Shown here: piece by piece, positions 36,025 through 47,509 of the stretch
Layout of the letters: each line of letters opens with the position of its first letter
Numbering within the stretch: the first letter of the stretch is position 1
NCBI GenBank assembly: GCA_963556195.1
Contig: OY744521.1
Coordinates: forward strand, 129,562,788-129,626,787
Source of the DNA: Sepiola atlantica
Taxonomy: Eukaryota; Mollusca; Cephalopoda; Sepiida; Sepiolidae
Reading direction: 5' to 3'
DNA: 64,000 nucleotides
Notes under the pieces: generated by a model
Databases searched by the model: none
Told to the model about the DNA's origin: nothing
What the model saw: the letters and a program-made list of their open reading frames with translations, nothing else
Made by a program: the position numbers and the translations under genes

Positions 36025-36380
36025 TTGGTTTGTATGACTTTACTAGTGAATGTTTTTAAATTTTCCCATTTTCAAAGATCAAAGATCTCCGATGGAACTC
36101 GCATAAAGGATATCTTTGAGGATAAAAATGTTCCCCCACAAAGCTCAGTAAGAAAGAAAGAGAAGCCTGAGATACCCTTTGTTACGGATCTTCTTTTGAA
36201 ATCACAAGACCGGAAATTATAGGGAATTTGTTGCGGCATTATGGTCTCCTAAAGGGCTGCATGGTGTTTGTGAAGGCCACTGTAATTACATGAAAATGGT
36301 TGAGGTTCTGTTGAAGGATTATGTCTCCTAAAAGGGCTGCAGGATGTTCGTGAAGGTTCATGTAAGTGATGCTTATCTTG
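36025..36380 (+). other. Unidentified open frame and 79-bp duplication
   Basis: A 65-codon frame (36025-36222) rich in charged residues, which I do not recognise. It is followed by two imperfect copies of a unit of about 79 bp, beginning CTCCTAAAGGGCTGCA at 36246 and CTCCTAAAAGGGCTGCAGG at 36324. Possibly a transposon remnant or a diverged exon; evidence is weak. Confidence 0.3.
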
Positions 36381-36549
36381 AAAACTTTGTGGGGTCATAT
36401 CTCAAAGGGTTAAGGTGAGAATTTAACAAAGAGATGCGGGAGATCAGGAATCTGAAACGGACACGTGATGGTAGATTATATTTAAGAAACGAGTAAACCG
36501 CTTATATTAAACACGGATATTCTGAAAAAAAAACATCCCAAGAAATATA

Positions 36550-36550
<1 letters not shown>

Positions 36551-36626
<76 letters not shown>
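36551..36626. repeat. (TA)n microsatellite
   Basis: About 75 bp of TA abutting the left end of a foldback element. Confidence 0.95.
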
Positions 36627-36628
<2 letters not shown>

Positions 36629-36683
36629 CAGATAGCTGCATCTCATTTTTTAAATTAAATCCCTATGATTTGATTAGACGTAT

Positions 36684-36733
<50 letters not shown>

Positions 36734-36800
36734 ATACTGCTAAAATACGTCTAATCAAATCGAAGGGATTTAATAAAAAAATAAGATGCAGCTATTTGTC
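36627..36800. mobile_element. Foldback element with (TA)n centre, 174 bp
   Basis: GACAGATAGCTGCATCT (36627-36643) is the near-exact inverse of AGATGCAGCTATTTGTC (36784-36800). GATTTGATTAGACGTAT (36667-36683) is the inverse of ATACGTCTAATCAAATC (36747-36763). The middle is about 44 bp of TA (36689-36732). The right arm has a short insertion. The whole element can fold into one hairpin. Confidence 0.8.
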
Positions 36801-37014
36801 ATTGACTTGTTTTTTATTTTATTTATTATCTTACAACGGGAGTATTCGTGGACAGGCATTAAAAATGTATTTACAAATTTACATAGACGAAAGCAATCAA
36901 CGTAAGAAGAAAAAAGAACAAAGCAAAAACGACTGAGACTGATTTTTAAACAAATGCCACGTCATTCTTATCCAAAAGTACTTACTTTATTCTAATAAAT
37001 AACAACAAATAATG

Positions 37015-38770
37015 GTAAATGAATAAAATGCCATTTTTCAAAACGAATATGCAAGTATCAGGAAGTTTCATTGGATGCCTTGCTAGCTTGTCAGGCCGAG
37101 AGCAGGCTCAATGCGTTTTCATAAATAGTGGTGATGGAAAGGCGCTCTTAAAGTCAAGTCACTTTACGATGATCCCCGATGTGACGTGTTATCAACAAAC
37201 CAAGTTGGTTGAGTAAGTCGCGCGTGGCGGGGCCTATTGCTGCATTCGTATCCACGGCGATCGGTTAGAACAACAATCTGTCGAGAAGATCTGCATATTT
37301 GAATTGCTTGCGGTTATCTACTGATGTTGCTGCATGCCTAAGGTTTGTTATCGATTCTGTTACCGATGAAGGCGCAAAAGTGTCGACACAAGTCGCACCC
37401 TATATAAGTGACTTGCCGTTTGCAAAGGGAGATACCGTCAGGCCATCGAACCGTTTACCATCTTCTTTGTCGAGGCCAACTGGTTCGAGGACTAACGGGA
37501 AGCGAGCGATGTCTAGAGCCATTCGGACCATATCATTTAAAACGCTGTGCCTAGGAAATCTGCCGGCGCTCCTACACGAAAGGGTGTGGAGTCGACCGGC
37601 TGACCACAACGGCATTTTTAGATGGTACACACTCTAGGACCTGTGACCAGGGTGACCGCGAATCTGAAGCAGTCGTAGCAACTAAGTTCTCGATAGCCGA
37701 TGATGGAAAGGTTGTTAGCCTGGCACCGCTGTGTGGCGAACTTACAGGTTGAAGGCAAGCCAAACCGTATTGGTGACAGGACCTTCTTTAGAAATTCGAC
37801 TCTAGTCTTCATCTCGATCATGTCCCAGCTCTTCTGTCTCCCCACCTGCCACAACGATGACATCAGCCAGTCGGTGGATCAGGTGCTTGAGAGGAGATTG
37901 GGATGCTTTATATAGAATACTCTTAACTCGATCCTGACTTGCGCAGATGGAGGCGTAAGCCAGCAATGCAACGTCGGTTGTTGATCTTAGTACCAGTTCA
38001 CCAAAACAGATGAGAAGGGTGTCCTCGGCGCCAGTCTACATCGTCAAAATCGATGTTGCAGATGACCGTTGCTGTATTCTGAATTACGCAATCCAGCTTG
38101 CTCAGGTCGACAGACAACTGGTAACGAAGCGTACCACAGAAAGAGAATAAATATTTCGGGATACAGAAGCAGAGAAGGATGAGGAACAGATTCTTATCAC
38201 TCAGTAGGAACCGGGGTGACATGTTGGACAAGTTTGTAATTTTTTTGTGGATATCAGCCTTGATCGTTGGTTTGATGATTGTGGAGCCAATTATTATAAG
38301 TTCGTTACGATTTGTACATCAAAGTGATCTCCGAGGCGGCTGATGTGAAGGATTCTGCCGAACAGTCAATATTGATGACTTCGAATTTCGCAAGTGCCGG
38401 GATAATGCGAGTAAGATTCTCAACAACTTCCAACGTACTGCCTCCAAATGTTGTATCGTTGGGATACCAAATGATCAAAGATGTAGTCACTGAAGAGGCA
38501 ATATTTTAGACTCTCAGGGTAAAAAAGAAGAGGTTCAATCGGATCACCCTGCTGTATACCACACTGGATGCGATGGCGTGGTTGGTTATGAACAGGATCC
38601 TGGGACTAGTGTAAGCAGTGTGGGCCAAAGGATGAAGAGCAGTGGCGCGACAAACACAGATTTCGAGGAAATGGCCACGTTGGATGGAGTTGAAAGCTTT
38701 TTTTACGTCCATAGTAACCAACTGCCTTCGTTCTTGATCTAGTATTGATGTGTCGCCGATGGTATTTGTG
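37015..38770 (-). pseudogene. Non-LTR-type reverse transcriptase remnant
   Basis: In minus-strand order: VTMDVKKAFNSIQRGHFLEI (38685-38626, motif A), ALHPLAHTAYTSPRILF, then WYPNDTTFGG, where the expected YxDD is YPND (38455-38466). GSTLEVVENLTRIIPALAKF and VINIDCSAESFTSAASEIT follow. Next is QLSVDLSKLDCVIQNTATVI with CNIDFDDVDWRR (38125-38030), then WQVGRQKSWDMIEMKTRVEF (37851-37792). EPVGLDKEDGKRFDGLTVSP lies at 37488-37429. Below 37400 WDATCVDTFAPSSVT is readable. The 5' side is cut by a TA tract. I recognise the family from recalled metazoan proteins but cannot place its clade. Confidence 0.7.

Positions 38771-38772
<2 letters not shown>

Positions 38773-38816
<44 letters not shown>
38773..38816. 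repeat. (TA)n microsatellite
   Basis: TA tract at the 5' break of the minus-strand RT remnant. Confidence 0.95.
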
Positions 38817-38819
<3 letters not shown>

Positions 38820-38952
38820 CTATGTAATATAGCAGGAAAAATCCCAGCAAAGTGCTCGATTAATTAAGAATTAAAGTTAAAAATTAAAAATTAAGAGCCT
38901 AATATTTATTTATTTTGGTACATAAAAATTAGTACAACATTCGTACCGTCGG

Positions 38953-38954
<2 letters not shown>

Positions 38955-39020
<66 letters not shown>
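38955..39020. repeat. (TA)n microsatellite
   Basis: About 65 bp of TA. Confidence 0.95.
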
Positions 39021-39021
<1 letters not shown>

Positions 39022-39842
39022 AAATTGAATAAAAGTTATGTATGACTCAACAATTTACATTTATTCTCTATTTACAAGTGAAGAAAAAAATTACTTCTTA
39101 GTCCAAAACGTGTTACTAAGAGAGAGGTTTGTAACACGTGTTAATCCAAGATTTCTCTATCTGGAATGCATGGGACATAACTTTAACCTCCAAATCAGAT
39201 GGATAAGTTTGCAGGGAAATAGCCAAAATTCAAAATTTCAAAAAGATTTAAGAAACAATATAAAGTAATGAAAAGTAAGAGTGTGTGTATAAAAAGGTTA
39301 TCAAAATATAGGGTCTGTCCAGAAGGTGAATGTCCGTTGAAAACGCGTCCGTTGACGAAAGATTTAAAGATGGAAAAGGGATTTCGTGGAGACTGCGTTA
39401 GAAATGTTCAAAATGTAGTAAACCAATAGAATGATGTTCAGTTCAACAGTAGATAAAAGACACTTATTAGTATGCAATTTTGAGAATTGGGACCATTTTA
39501 AAATACTTCCGTGGACCGCGAATGAAAATAGTTTTAAAGAAGTTGAGTTTAAAATGTTGTATATATTTCAAGTAGACCGTGGAAACTATTAGTTACTTTG
39601 ATCAAATCTATGTAATTTCTTTGATGATAAGATTTTAATCTTTGAAAAGCTTGGCTTAAGGAAAGAAAAATAAACATGTTTTTATCGAGTATTCCTTGCA
39701 TTGAACAATCAAAGATGAAATAGATTTGCCATCCGCACATCTTCATCACTCTTCCTTCATTTATCTTTATAATTGCTCTATCTCGTATATTAAGCTTAAA
39801 TCAATTCACTATAGGTTCAATTCTCTAAAAGTATACTTTTAG

Positions 39843-39846
<4 letters not shown>
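39021..39846. other. AT-rich stretch, nothing recognised
   Basis: No RT code or element ends seen. Short frames have no motif. Confidence 0.45.

Positions 39847-39920
<74 letters not shown>
39847..39920. repeat. (TA)n microsatellite
   Basis: About 72 bp of TA. Confidence 0.95.
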
Positions 39921-39921
<1 letters not shown>

Positions 39922-40645
39922 CGTTTTTCCTAGTTAGTATTAACCTGTTTGTAAGTAAGTAATAAGATACAGTCTCTTAATAATTCTGTCATGAAAGATA
40001 TGCAATACAATTGCGTTATTGGCAAGGATAGGTAGCTGCGGTGAGCCGTGTTTGCTCGTGTGCTACGGGTGCCTGGAAAAATCCATTCAAAATCATTAAA
40101 ATTTGCAGTAATAGTGTCCAGTAGATATCGGACACAGAGAAGCCGCCACGGAACTAATTTTCTTGATAATCCTCGGGATTCAGATGTAAGATTTGCTAAA
40201 CAACTGACGAAGTTGAGGATCCTCTTAAAAGAAAGACTTGATTTGTAAAAAAAAACTAATGCAAGTAGAAGATGTATCTATTCAACAATAGCAGAATACA
40301 GTAAAACTATAAAAATATCAATCAGACAATTTTAAGACATTTATTCAATTCCTCATATTTGAATAAAACCAAAAAACGTTTACATTTGTGGGCAAACATT
40401 TGAAATTATCTGATTTCACAAATGCTCAAAAAGTTATCGTAATAAATTGTGTTTTTGTTTTTATTTCGAAAATTTGGATTTACATTCAATCTTTGGCTCG
40501 ATGCTCTTTTGATGGAAAACAATTTTCATAAATATGGAACAAAAATTAGCAATACGAACTGAATAGCAGCAATTCGGAAACTTTTGTACAACGACTCCCC
40601 CATCTCTACTTTTTTACATAACGCTATGTTTATTCAATTGTCTCC
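39921..40645. other. AT-rich stretch, nothing recognised
   Basis: A 66-codon frame at 40048-40248 is unrecognised. Otherwise no signal. Confidence 0.45.
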
Positions 40646-40650
40646 CTCTT

Positions 40651-40732
<82 letters not shown>
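40646..40732. repeat. (CT)n(TA)n compound microsatellite
   Basis: CT tract 40650-40702, then TA to 40731. Followed at once by a sequence with TCATCAG and TTTC boxes (40733-40780). Confidence 0.95.
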
Positions 40733-40734
<2 letters not shown>

Positions 40735-41030
40735 GTTTCACATTATAATTTATTTCTTCTCACCAGGACAAGAATCATCAGACATGCTGCTAAGACTTGT
40801 GGTTTCTGAATTTCATTGTAATATAACTAATAAATAAAATATGTATAGAATTAAATATATAATCCAAAAATCGATATCAGTTCGAAATAATTTAAAATAA
40901 ATAGTCGAAACAGATTTAAATATTGAAATCTTAACTAAATTTAATATTGATGTTTTAGGAAGTAATAACAAAAAACTGTTCTACTCTCTATATAAAATTA
41001 CATATTTTCTTAGCATATTCAATTTCTTTA

Positions 41031-41032
<2 letters not shown>

Positions 41033-41079
<47 letters not shown>

Positions 41080-41086
41080 ATTTCTC

Positions 41087-41173
<87 letters not shown>
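41033..41173. repeat. (TA)n-(CT)n-(TA)n compound microsatellite
   Basis: TA 41033-41072, CT 41091-41120, TA 41121-41173. Both strands show open frames that are only repeat translation. Confidence 0.95.
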
Positions 41174-41176
<3 letters not shown>

Positions 41177-43320
41177 GTTGCTTATTTCCTAAGCATATTT
41201 TATGCATGAACAAACTTGAACTCTTATCTGTGGATAATTCGAGAAAAAAACACCTGCTCATTCCTAATTGAATTCTGCAGAAAAGCAAAATAAACAAAAA
41301 TAAAACCTCAAAAAGACAATTTTCGAGTTTGTCTTCTTGGAACAAGGCATTCTAGGGGTGATTTCTCTTCCTTTAACGGAAACAAGCACAGTTCACCGGA
41401 ATTTAAAAAAAAATCGTATGAAACTGTTCTAGTTCAACCTTCTTTCATCTCCAAAATATGTATTCACCCCTTCTCTTAACTTTACTAGTTGTATTTTCTA
41501 ACATCATAACAGTTTCCTTTTATTTTATATATTAAATAAATGGTTAAAGAGATTGGCATAAGAGTTATTGATGCAGGCCTTTTAATCGACAATTCGAGTT
41601 CAATTCTCCTCGGATTTTAGCGTTCTCTTACGCATTATTCTGTTGAGAAAGGTATCAACTCCCAAGTGCTCACTAGAAGTTCGTCCTTAATGTATCTTTT
41701 ACAATTGGCATTAATGTTTATATGCATAAAAAACTGATACAAAATAGTTTATGTATTATAGAATAGACAGACCAAAACTAATCGATTCATTTATTATTCA
41801 AGCCGTTCTCTCCAAAAGAAAAGTGGTAGAAAAGGCGCTATCTATAGCAATCCCCCTATACAAGATACACAGTTGGGGTCTTTATTCTCTGTTCATCCAG
41901 ACCCCCCCCTCAATTCTTAGAATTTCTTTTTGAGGATCATTTCTCCAGAAGTTTCTAGACCGTTCTCGCCTTCCTTTTCCCCAGCTGTCTCAAGTAAGAA
42001 CTTGCTTGATGGCGTTGAATGCTGATGTTGTATTAGATTAATAAATAGATATACGTAACGTGCGAACGTAAAAAAAGATACCAGATTGTATATACTACTC
42101 TTTTTCTTTCTCCGTTAATTCGACTTACTCTTTCATCTGTTTGCCCTTTCACTCCCTTCTTTTGTACAAAGACGAATAGGCTTCGCAAAAATGAATTGCC
42201 TTCTCCGATGATTTGCACAAACGCAATAGACGTCTCCGAAATAAATAACACTTATATTTCACATAAACGTGTTTACTGGAAATTGTCAACCAATAGAATT
42301 GATTCCCGCGCGTTCGAAACGATAAAGTGTAAAATACTAATTTCTAATAAAAAAAGGGAATTTGACAACCAAAATACAAGAGATGAGAGAAAGTCCATTT
42401 AACGAAAAACAAGACATCCGACTTTACGCTCAGCTCACAGGTCCTTTAAGGCCCAGTATCTTCGCCAGAAATGGATTTCAGTTGAATCTTACTCGCTCTC
42501 CGCCATAAAACTGTGTTGTGGATCGAAAATATTTCCATCGTTCAGAGTCGAGGATCGTAAAGTTGAAGAATCACAGTGTAGAACTGATGCGAATCTTCAT
42601 GATTTTCCATATTTTGTGCAAGATAGGTTTCTTGGTTTACGGCATGTCCACTATATTTGGGTTATTTAATGCTGGAACCAAATCTTTTAAATGATATTTT
42701 AGCATTTACTATTTTTAAACGTTAATTTAATATATTAAATAAATAATAACAATTAATAGTTAATTAATAAAATATCCATTTTCGAAAAGTTATTTTCTAT
42801 GATCCAATATTTTATTGTGTTTTGACTATGTTTTACCAATTTGGTTTCCAATTGATATCGATTTTACGATTATATATTTAATTCTATAAATATTTAGTGA
42901 TATTATAAATGTTGTAGGAGGAGATATGGCTTAGAAGAAAAATTTACTAATGCCATCACTCATTATTTTTTTATAAAAGACATTTAATGCACCGTTTTTT
43001 GTCAAATGCGTTTGGAATGCTAATATCGATTAATTTGTTATAGTTTAAACCAATCACTGCGTTTGTTACAGATTAGTGTAACCCTAAAAATGAAAATTAA
43101 TTAATTAGTTTGCTGATCTCATACTTTATGATAGAGACCTGCATTTTATAAAACATTTACAACATTTCTGTGCTTTATTCTTCCCCAAATGTTTTCTTTA
43201 AACAGCTAAAAGCGTGTCTATATTCGTACCTAAAATTATAAACGGTTTGTCTCTCCGTTTTTTTCAGCTTAATTTCCACAGTGAGTCATATAGCAATTAT
43301 TAAATCACTAAGCCTTATTT
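41174..43320. other. Intergenic stretch, nothing recognised
   Basis: Two kilobases with short, unrecognised frames. A tRNA B-box-like word near 41595 has no A box or clover-leaf around it. Confidence 0.45.
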
Positions 43321-43323
43321 ACG

Positions 43324-43468
43324 TCTCTTTACAGCCATTTCACATGAAGCATCGGTTCTTATTAGATTACCGAAGTTAAGCAACATTAAGCCTGGTTAGT
43401 ATTTAGATGGATAACCGTTTAGGAATACCAGATGCCATAAGTTTGGAAGTGAATTGACTGTAAAGAGA
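43324..43468 (+). pseudogene. 5S rRNA-derived sequence inside an inverted repeat
   Basis: 43334-43444 aligns along its length with metazoan 5S rRNA. CCGAAGTTAAGCAAC corresponds to the CGGAAGCTAAGCAGG box A region. GCCTGGTTAGTATTTAGATG and GATAACCG then match the intermediate element and box C (GCCTGGTTAGTACTTGGATG GGAGACCG). GGAATACCAGATGC corresponds to GGAATACCGGGTGC. Most differences are C to T or G to A. The block is framed by TCTCTTTACAG (43324-43334) and its exact inverse CTGTAAAGAGA (43458-43468). Helix I proper no longer pairs well. It is either a solitary, deaminated 5S pseudogene or a 5S-derived SINE relic; no SINE tail is seen. Confidence 0.8.
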
Positions 43469-43469
43469 T

Positions 43470-44670
43470 CTTTTCTAATACACTTGGTAAATGTGTGAAC
43501 AAATTACTATTCCTCTTAGTTATAGATGAAATAGTAGGGTAGACAAGATGATACAGCCTGGATAGAATAAATAGTCTCTGCTAATCTCAGCTTCCGGTTA
43601 TCTTGGTTTACTCCAATGCGTTATTAACAGTGCAGTGGAGGATTGCGTAACGCTTGAGTCCAGCAAGGCTTCGTTGTTTTTCACTCCGATTTTCATTATA
43701 AATATGGGTCACTGATTTTCAGTGACTTATGAAACTGATAATAACTTTCTGCAATTAAACATTTTCTAACTAACTACACAGATTAATACAATTTATTTTT
43801 AATCGACATTTCGTTTTTTATTAGTTTTAACCATAGATTCATTTTCCATACACGATTGTCTAATAGCGGTCAATATGCAGTTTATTAATGGAATAAAAAG
43901 AAACATAAAATGGTGTGATTTTACATAATTATTTCAACCGACTAGAACTTCAGTTAATTTCATAATGATAATGATTCATTGTATACACTTCATTGAATGC
44001 AAATTGCTGTTTTTACGCAAAACGAGTGGGAAATTTTGGGATCACATCCTTTACAACTATATTGGTTTATGCATGATCACGCTAGATCCGGATAACCGAT
44101 TCCATAGTTCGCGATGGTATCCATAAGGTAGATCACGTGATCCCATAATGATAATGAAGAATGGACCCTTTCTTTGAAAATAAAAGGGGCGATTAAATCT
44201 TGGACAAAAAACGAGCGAAATGAAACGGAATAAAAGGACGAATGCATTTCACTTCAATGATTGAGATGTTCCGTTCTTAAGTAAGAGTAGGGGGAGAGGA
44301 TGAGAAATAGAAGAGGGAGGATGAGATTTTACGGCATATCAACATTTTTAGGCGATTTAATACTGAAGAACTGTATCTGTTGCAAATAGACCATTGTATC
44401 TGATTAATTGAAATCGAGTTGCTATTTTACGAACCATTTGATAGGGAATTAAGAGTTCATCATAGGAGAGAGGTAGATATGAGACAGTGGAAAAAGAACA
44501 GGGATGAGACGAGGAGGATTAGATATAAAAACCGGCGAGGGTTTGGCAAAACAGTCACAGAGTGAAGATTTGATTTTGCTGTAAATCTGACAAATATTAG
44601 TAGCTGGATTCGATTTCATTTTTTTTTGCGTTTTCTCTCGCTGATCATTATACGCCTGCATTTTGGGAAT
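43470..44670. other. Intergenic stretch, nothing recognised
   Basis: AT-rich. A 9-bp inverted pair, TGGGATCAC (near 44037) and GTGATCCCA (near 44138), is the only structure noted. Confidence 0.4.
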
Positions 44671-44674
44671 CTTT

Positions 44675-44998
44675 CAGAAATATAAAAAAGAAAAAAAAGA
44701 GGCAGAAGAAACAGAAAAGGTTTACAAAGAAGAAGAAAGAGAGGGAAAAGATGATGGTTGTACAAAAAACAGGAAGAAATTAGAGATAGAGATGAAGTAA
44801 ATAAAGGAGAAGAAGATGAAGAAGATGGAGGGGAAGAGGAAAACTAAGTAGACGTAGAAGAAATCGACGTAGAAAATAAAGTAGACGAATAAAGAGGAGC
44901 ATACGTATAAGATGAATAAGAAGTAGACGACAAATAAGTAGATGAAGAAGAAGACGAAGAAGACGAAGAAGACGAAGAAAAGAAAAAGACGAAGATTA
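44675..44998 (+). repeat. Polypurine (GAA/GAC-rich) tract
   Basis: About 320 bp in which purines dominate one strand strongly, with GAAGAA, GATGAAGAAG and GACGAAGAA runs, strongest at 44940-44998. A translated frame would be Glu/Asp/Lys-rich but is interrupted. Confidence 0.75.
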
Positions 44999-45539
44999 AT
45001 TATTCGCGATACCTCCTCTCACCCCCCAATCTATGCAATGAAGTTACAGATTTGATCGTGTTTCGTTATTTGGTTCGTTCCAAACAAGATAAATAAGTTA
45101 TCGAGCAAATATAAAAAAGGAGAATAATCCGTTTTCGCTTGGATTTGTGTTCTTGCTTATTTAGGTTATCTTATTTGATAATTGTTTGTATTTTGTGTCA
45201 GTGTTTCTTGTTTTTGCTAAGTCTTTTTCTTCTTGTTATGCGAAACTCACACCGAGAGAACGCTTTCTGGTAACTTTGACATGTGCCAGTCGAAGGCCGT
45301 TCACTCCGGTGGAGTCACACAAGCGACAGTGCACCGTGTCCAACATCTAGAAACGTCGTATGTCACTCATTCAGTGAATTCCGTTAGAGCGCTGTCATGC
45401 ATTGTAGGGTTTCCGTTTTGATCCACCCGCTTTGGATTCGGACTGTTTCTTGTTTACTTTTAAAGGTAAATTGAGTAAACTATTGATGCTTAAGTCCATC
45501 TGTTATTTTTGTGGATGAGTCCACACATCCCTTTAAGGA

Positions 45540-45635
45540 GCTTGGTTCGTCGATCTGTTGATCTGTCACGCTTAAGTTTGAAATAGAACTTTCATCCACA
45601 AACGCGCGAATTGAATGGACAGAATTTTAGAAGAT
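45540..45635 (+). repeat. Dispersed repeat copy (GTTTGAAATA family)
   Basis: TCTGTCACGCTTAAGTTTGA, AATAGAACTTTCATCCACAA and TTGAATGGACAGAATTTTAG follow the same order as the segments at 12840-12920 and 13388-13470. No coding capacity; type unknown. Confidence 0.4.
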
Positions 45636-45789
45636 TGGTTCTTGTGTTTATCTACCTGTTAATATGAATGTATTTCTGAGTGTGTATAAGTCGAAGCAGA
45701 ATTTTCGTCACTCACTAGGGTCCAGGTTTTGAATTTATGTCTAGTGACACTGATGAGTCATAGACACGACAATACACATGTCTGTGGAG

Positions 45790-45792
<3 letters not shown>

Positions 45793-45856
<64 letters not shown>
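45793..45856. repeat. (TA)n microsatellite
   Basis: About 62 bp of TA; a short second tract follows at 45962-45981. Confidence 0.95.
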
Positions 45857-45858
<2 letters not shown>

Positions 45859-46029
45859 GGCAAACATTATTAAATAACACGGAGTGGTTTTGTTTGATGT
45901 GACTTTTTTTATTTTTTCAATTTTCCGAATTGTCCATCTAATGTTTCGGTCAAATACACACAATATATATATATATATATTCCTAAATTATCGGTAAAGC
46001 GATATTTCTAATTATCTCTATTTGTAAAT

Positions 46030-46870
46030 AGCTTCAGGTAATCCATTCTGGTGTTTTATTCTTTTTTCTGAGTATGTGAATTTGTATCCAGCATTAAACT
46101 CCCCGCGAATGTTGTTAAGTAGCATCATGGTTATGATAAACAGTAGTCATGATAGAAAGGCTCTCTGGAAACTGATTCTCTTTATTCTTATCTTAGCCGG
46201 GTGTTGTTCTCCAGCTGTCTGTTCCAGTCTCCATGTTTCCATTGCTTTATTAATAAAATTGATCATTTTGCGATATCTTGTACATCGTTAAACACTCAAT
46301 TATGAATGTTTAGGGGATTCTATCGGAGGCTTTCTGATAGTCAATCAATTCCATAGCTATGTTCTTTATTCTTTTTTTTAACCATCTTTAGGATCCTTTG
46401 ATCTATGTACAACAGGTCATGTGCCCCTCTTTTCGCTTTTTGACATCGTTTTATGTCCCTCGGACTTAGTCCACCATTATTATGAGAGCAGTAAATCAAT
46501 TATGCCGTTAGGATTTTCCACATCGTTGGTAAGCAAGTTATTAGTCTGTAGTTTATTGGGGTCGTTCCACTCCCGGTGTCTTTTGTATTAACGTAGTTTT
46601 CTTTGGCAATCCAAACTGGTATGCCTATTTCGTGTATATATTTTCTCAGGTTTTGCGTTAACCTTCCATGTAAGGTCGTAAGATTTTTAAACCCGTATCG
46701 TAACCTGGTGCTTTCCAGTTTGTCGTTTTCACAGCGGAGTCTTGATAACTTCTTCATTAATTTCGATTTCTGTTCTTTCTTCGATTTCCCGAAGGTTTTC
46801 TTTCACGTTTTCTGCCATTTGGAACTTCTGTGGTGGTCTTGTTGTTTCCCCCATATATTGCCCTAGAAGA
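46030..46870 (-). pseudogene. RLE-type LINE, RT domain remnant
   Basis: Minus-strand frame 46757-46500 reads RYGFKNLTTLHGRLTQNLRK, IPVWIAKENYVNTKDTGSGT and TPINYRLITCLPTMWKILT. This is the conserved W....LTSLH.R......PEWL..G.T.LIPK......NYRPITCL..M.KILT block just before motif A. Lower down NFINKAMETWRLEQTAGEQH (about 46267-46208) and NAGYKFTYSEKR (about 46097-46062) match the segment before the active site. The same family as 33240-34460, here lacking YxDD because the copy ends first. Confidence 0.8.
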
Positions 46871-46892
46871 ATTTTGTTTCTGTCGGAACTTA

Positions 46893-47234
46893 TTATGATG
46901 TACTTACTTGTGAGGAAAAATGAATACCGTTAACCAAAAATTACGGACATTCATCCAGTACTTTTGTTTTTATAAGATAACTTCAACTTTTAGCCGGTCG
47001 CGGAATATAGCCGCCATTATTGGCATCATAATGAAAGCCAAGTGAGATAATTCAAACTTTTTGGAGATAAATCAACTTTTGACTTTGTTTAACCGAGAAA
47101 AAAGACTGATCTTCCTTGAATAATGGTGTAATATTCCGCATACGGCTTGAAGTTAGATTTATTCTGTATTGGATGAATTTCTGTAATTTGTGCTGAACGA
47201 TATTTATTTTCACTCACAAGTAAGTACATCATAA
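46893..47234. mobile_element. MITE with 22-bp perfect terminal inverted repeats
   Basis: TTATGATGTACTTACTTGTG plus AG (46893-46914) is the exact reverse complement of 47213-47234. Inward similarity continues for about 100 bp per arm (AAAATTACGGACATTCATCC versus its diverged inverse near 47165-47185; CTTCAA...AGCCG near 46981 versus 47145). Size 342 bp, no ORF. No convincing target-site duplication; superfamily not assigned. Confidence 0.85.
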
Positions 47235-47509
47235 AGGTTTCTAGCTATTTTTTTATGACATCTATATTCAATATAGGTGTAATCACGGACAAGCACCATT
47301 TTCAATTTTTTAAACGGATATATTAAACTTAGTAGGAAGAAAATAGTGAAATAAAAGTTTTAGTGAAGATTTTTCAAAACATAAATTTATGGTCATGTAG
47401 ATTACATCAATAGATAAAGGAATAACGAAGACAGACAACTTAAATTATAGGGTTATTTGTTGCCCAATTCGTAGGCATATATTATCTTTCTTATTGTTTA
47501 TTGTACTAA

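Noticed and set aside
37019..37637. Plus-strand frames of 65 and 112 codons
   Set aside because: They are antisense to the minus-strand RT remnant, whose conserved blocks read clearly on the other strand.
41560..41640. tRNA or tRNA-derived SINE head near GAGTTCAATTCTC
   Set aside because: Only a B-box-like word is present; no A box, anticodon stem or acceptor pairing could be drawn.
45738..45770. CTGATGAG with a surrounding hairpin, hammerhead-like
   Set aside because: The expected GAAA is absent (reads GACAATAC) and the complementarity TGTCTAGTGAC/GTCATAGACA pairs across the CTGATGA box itself, which does not fit a hammerhead fold.
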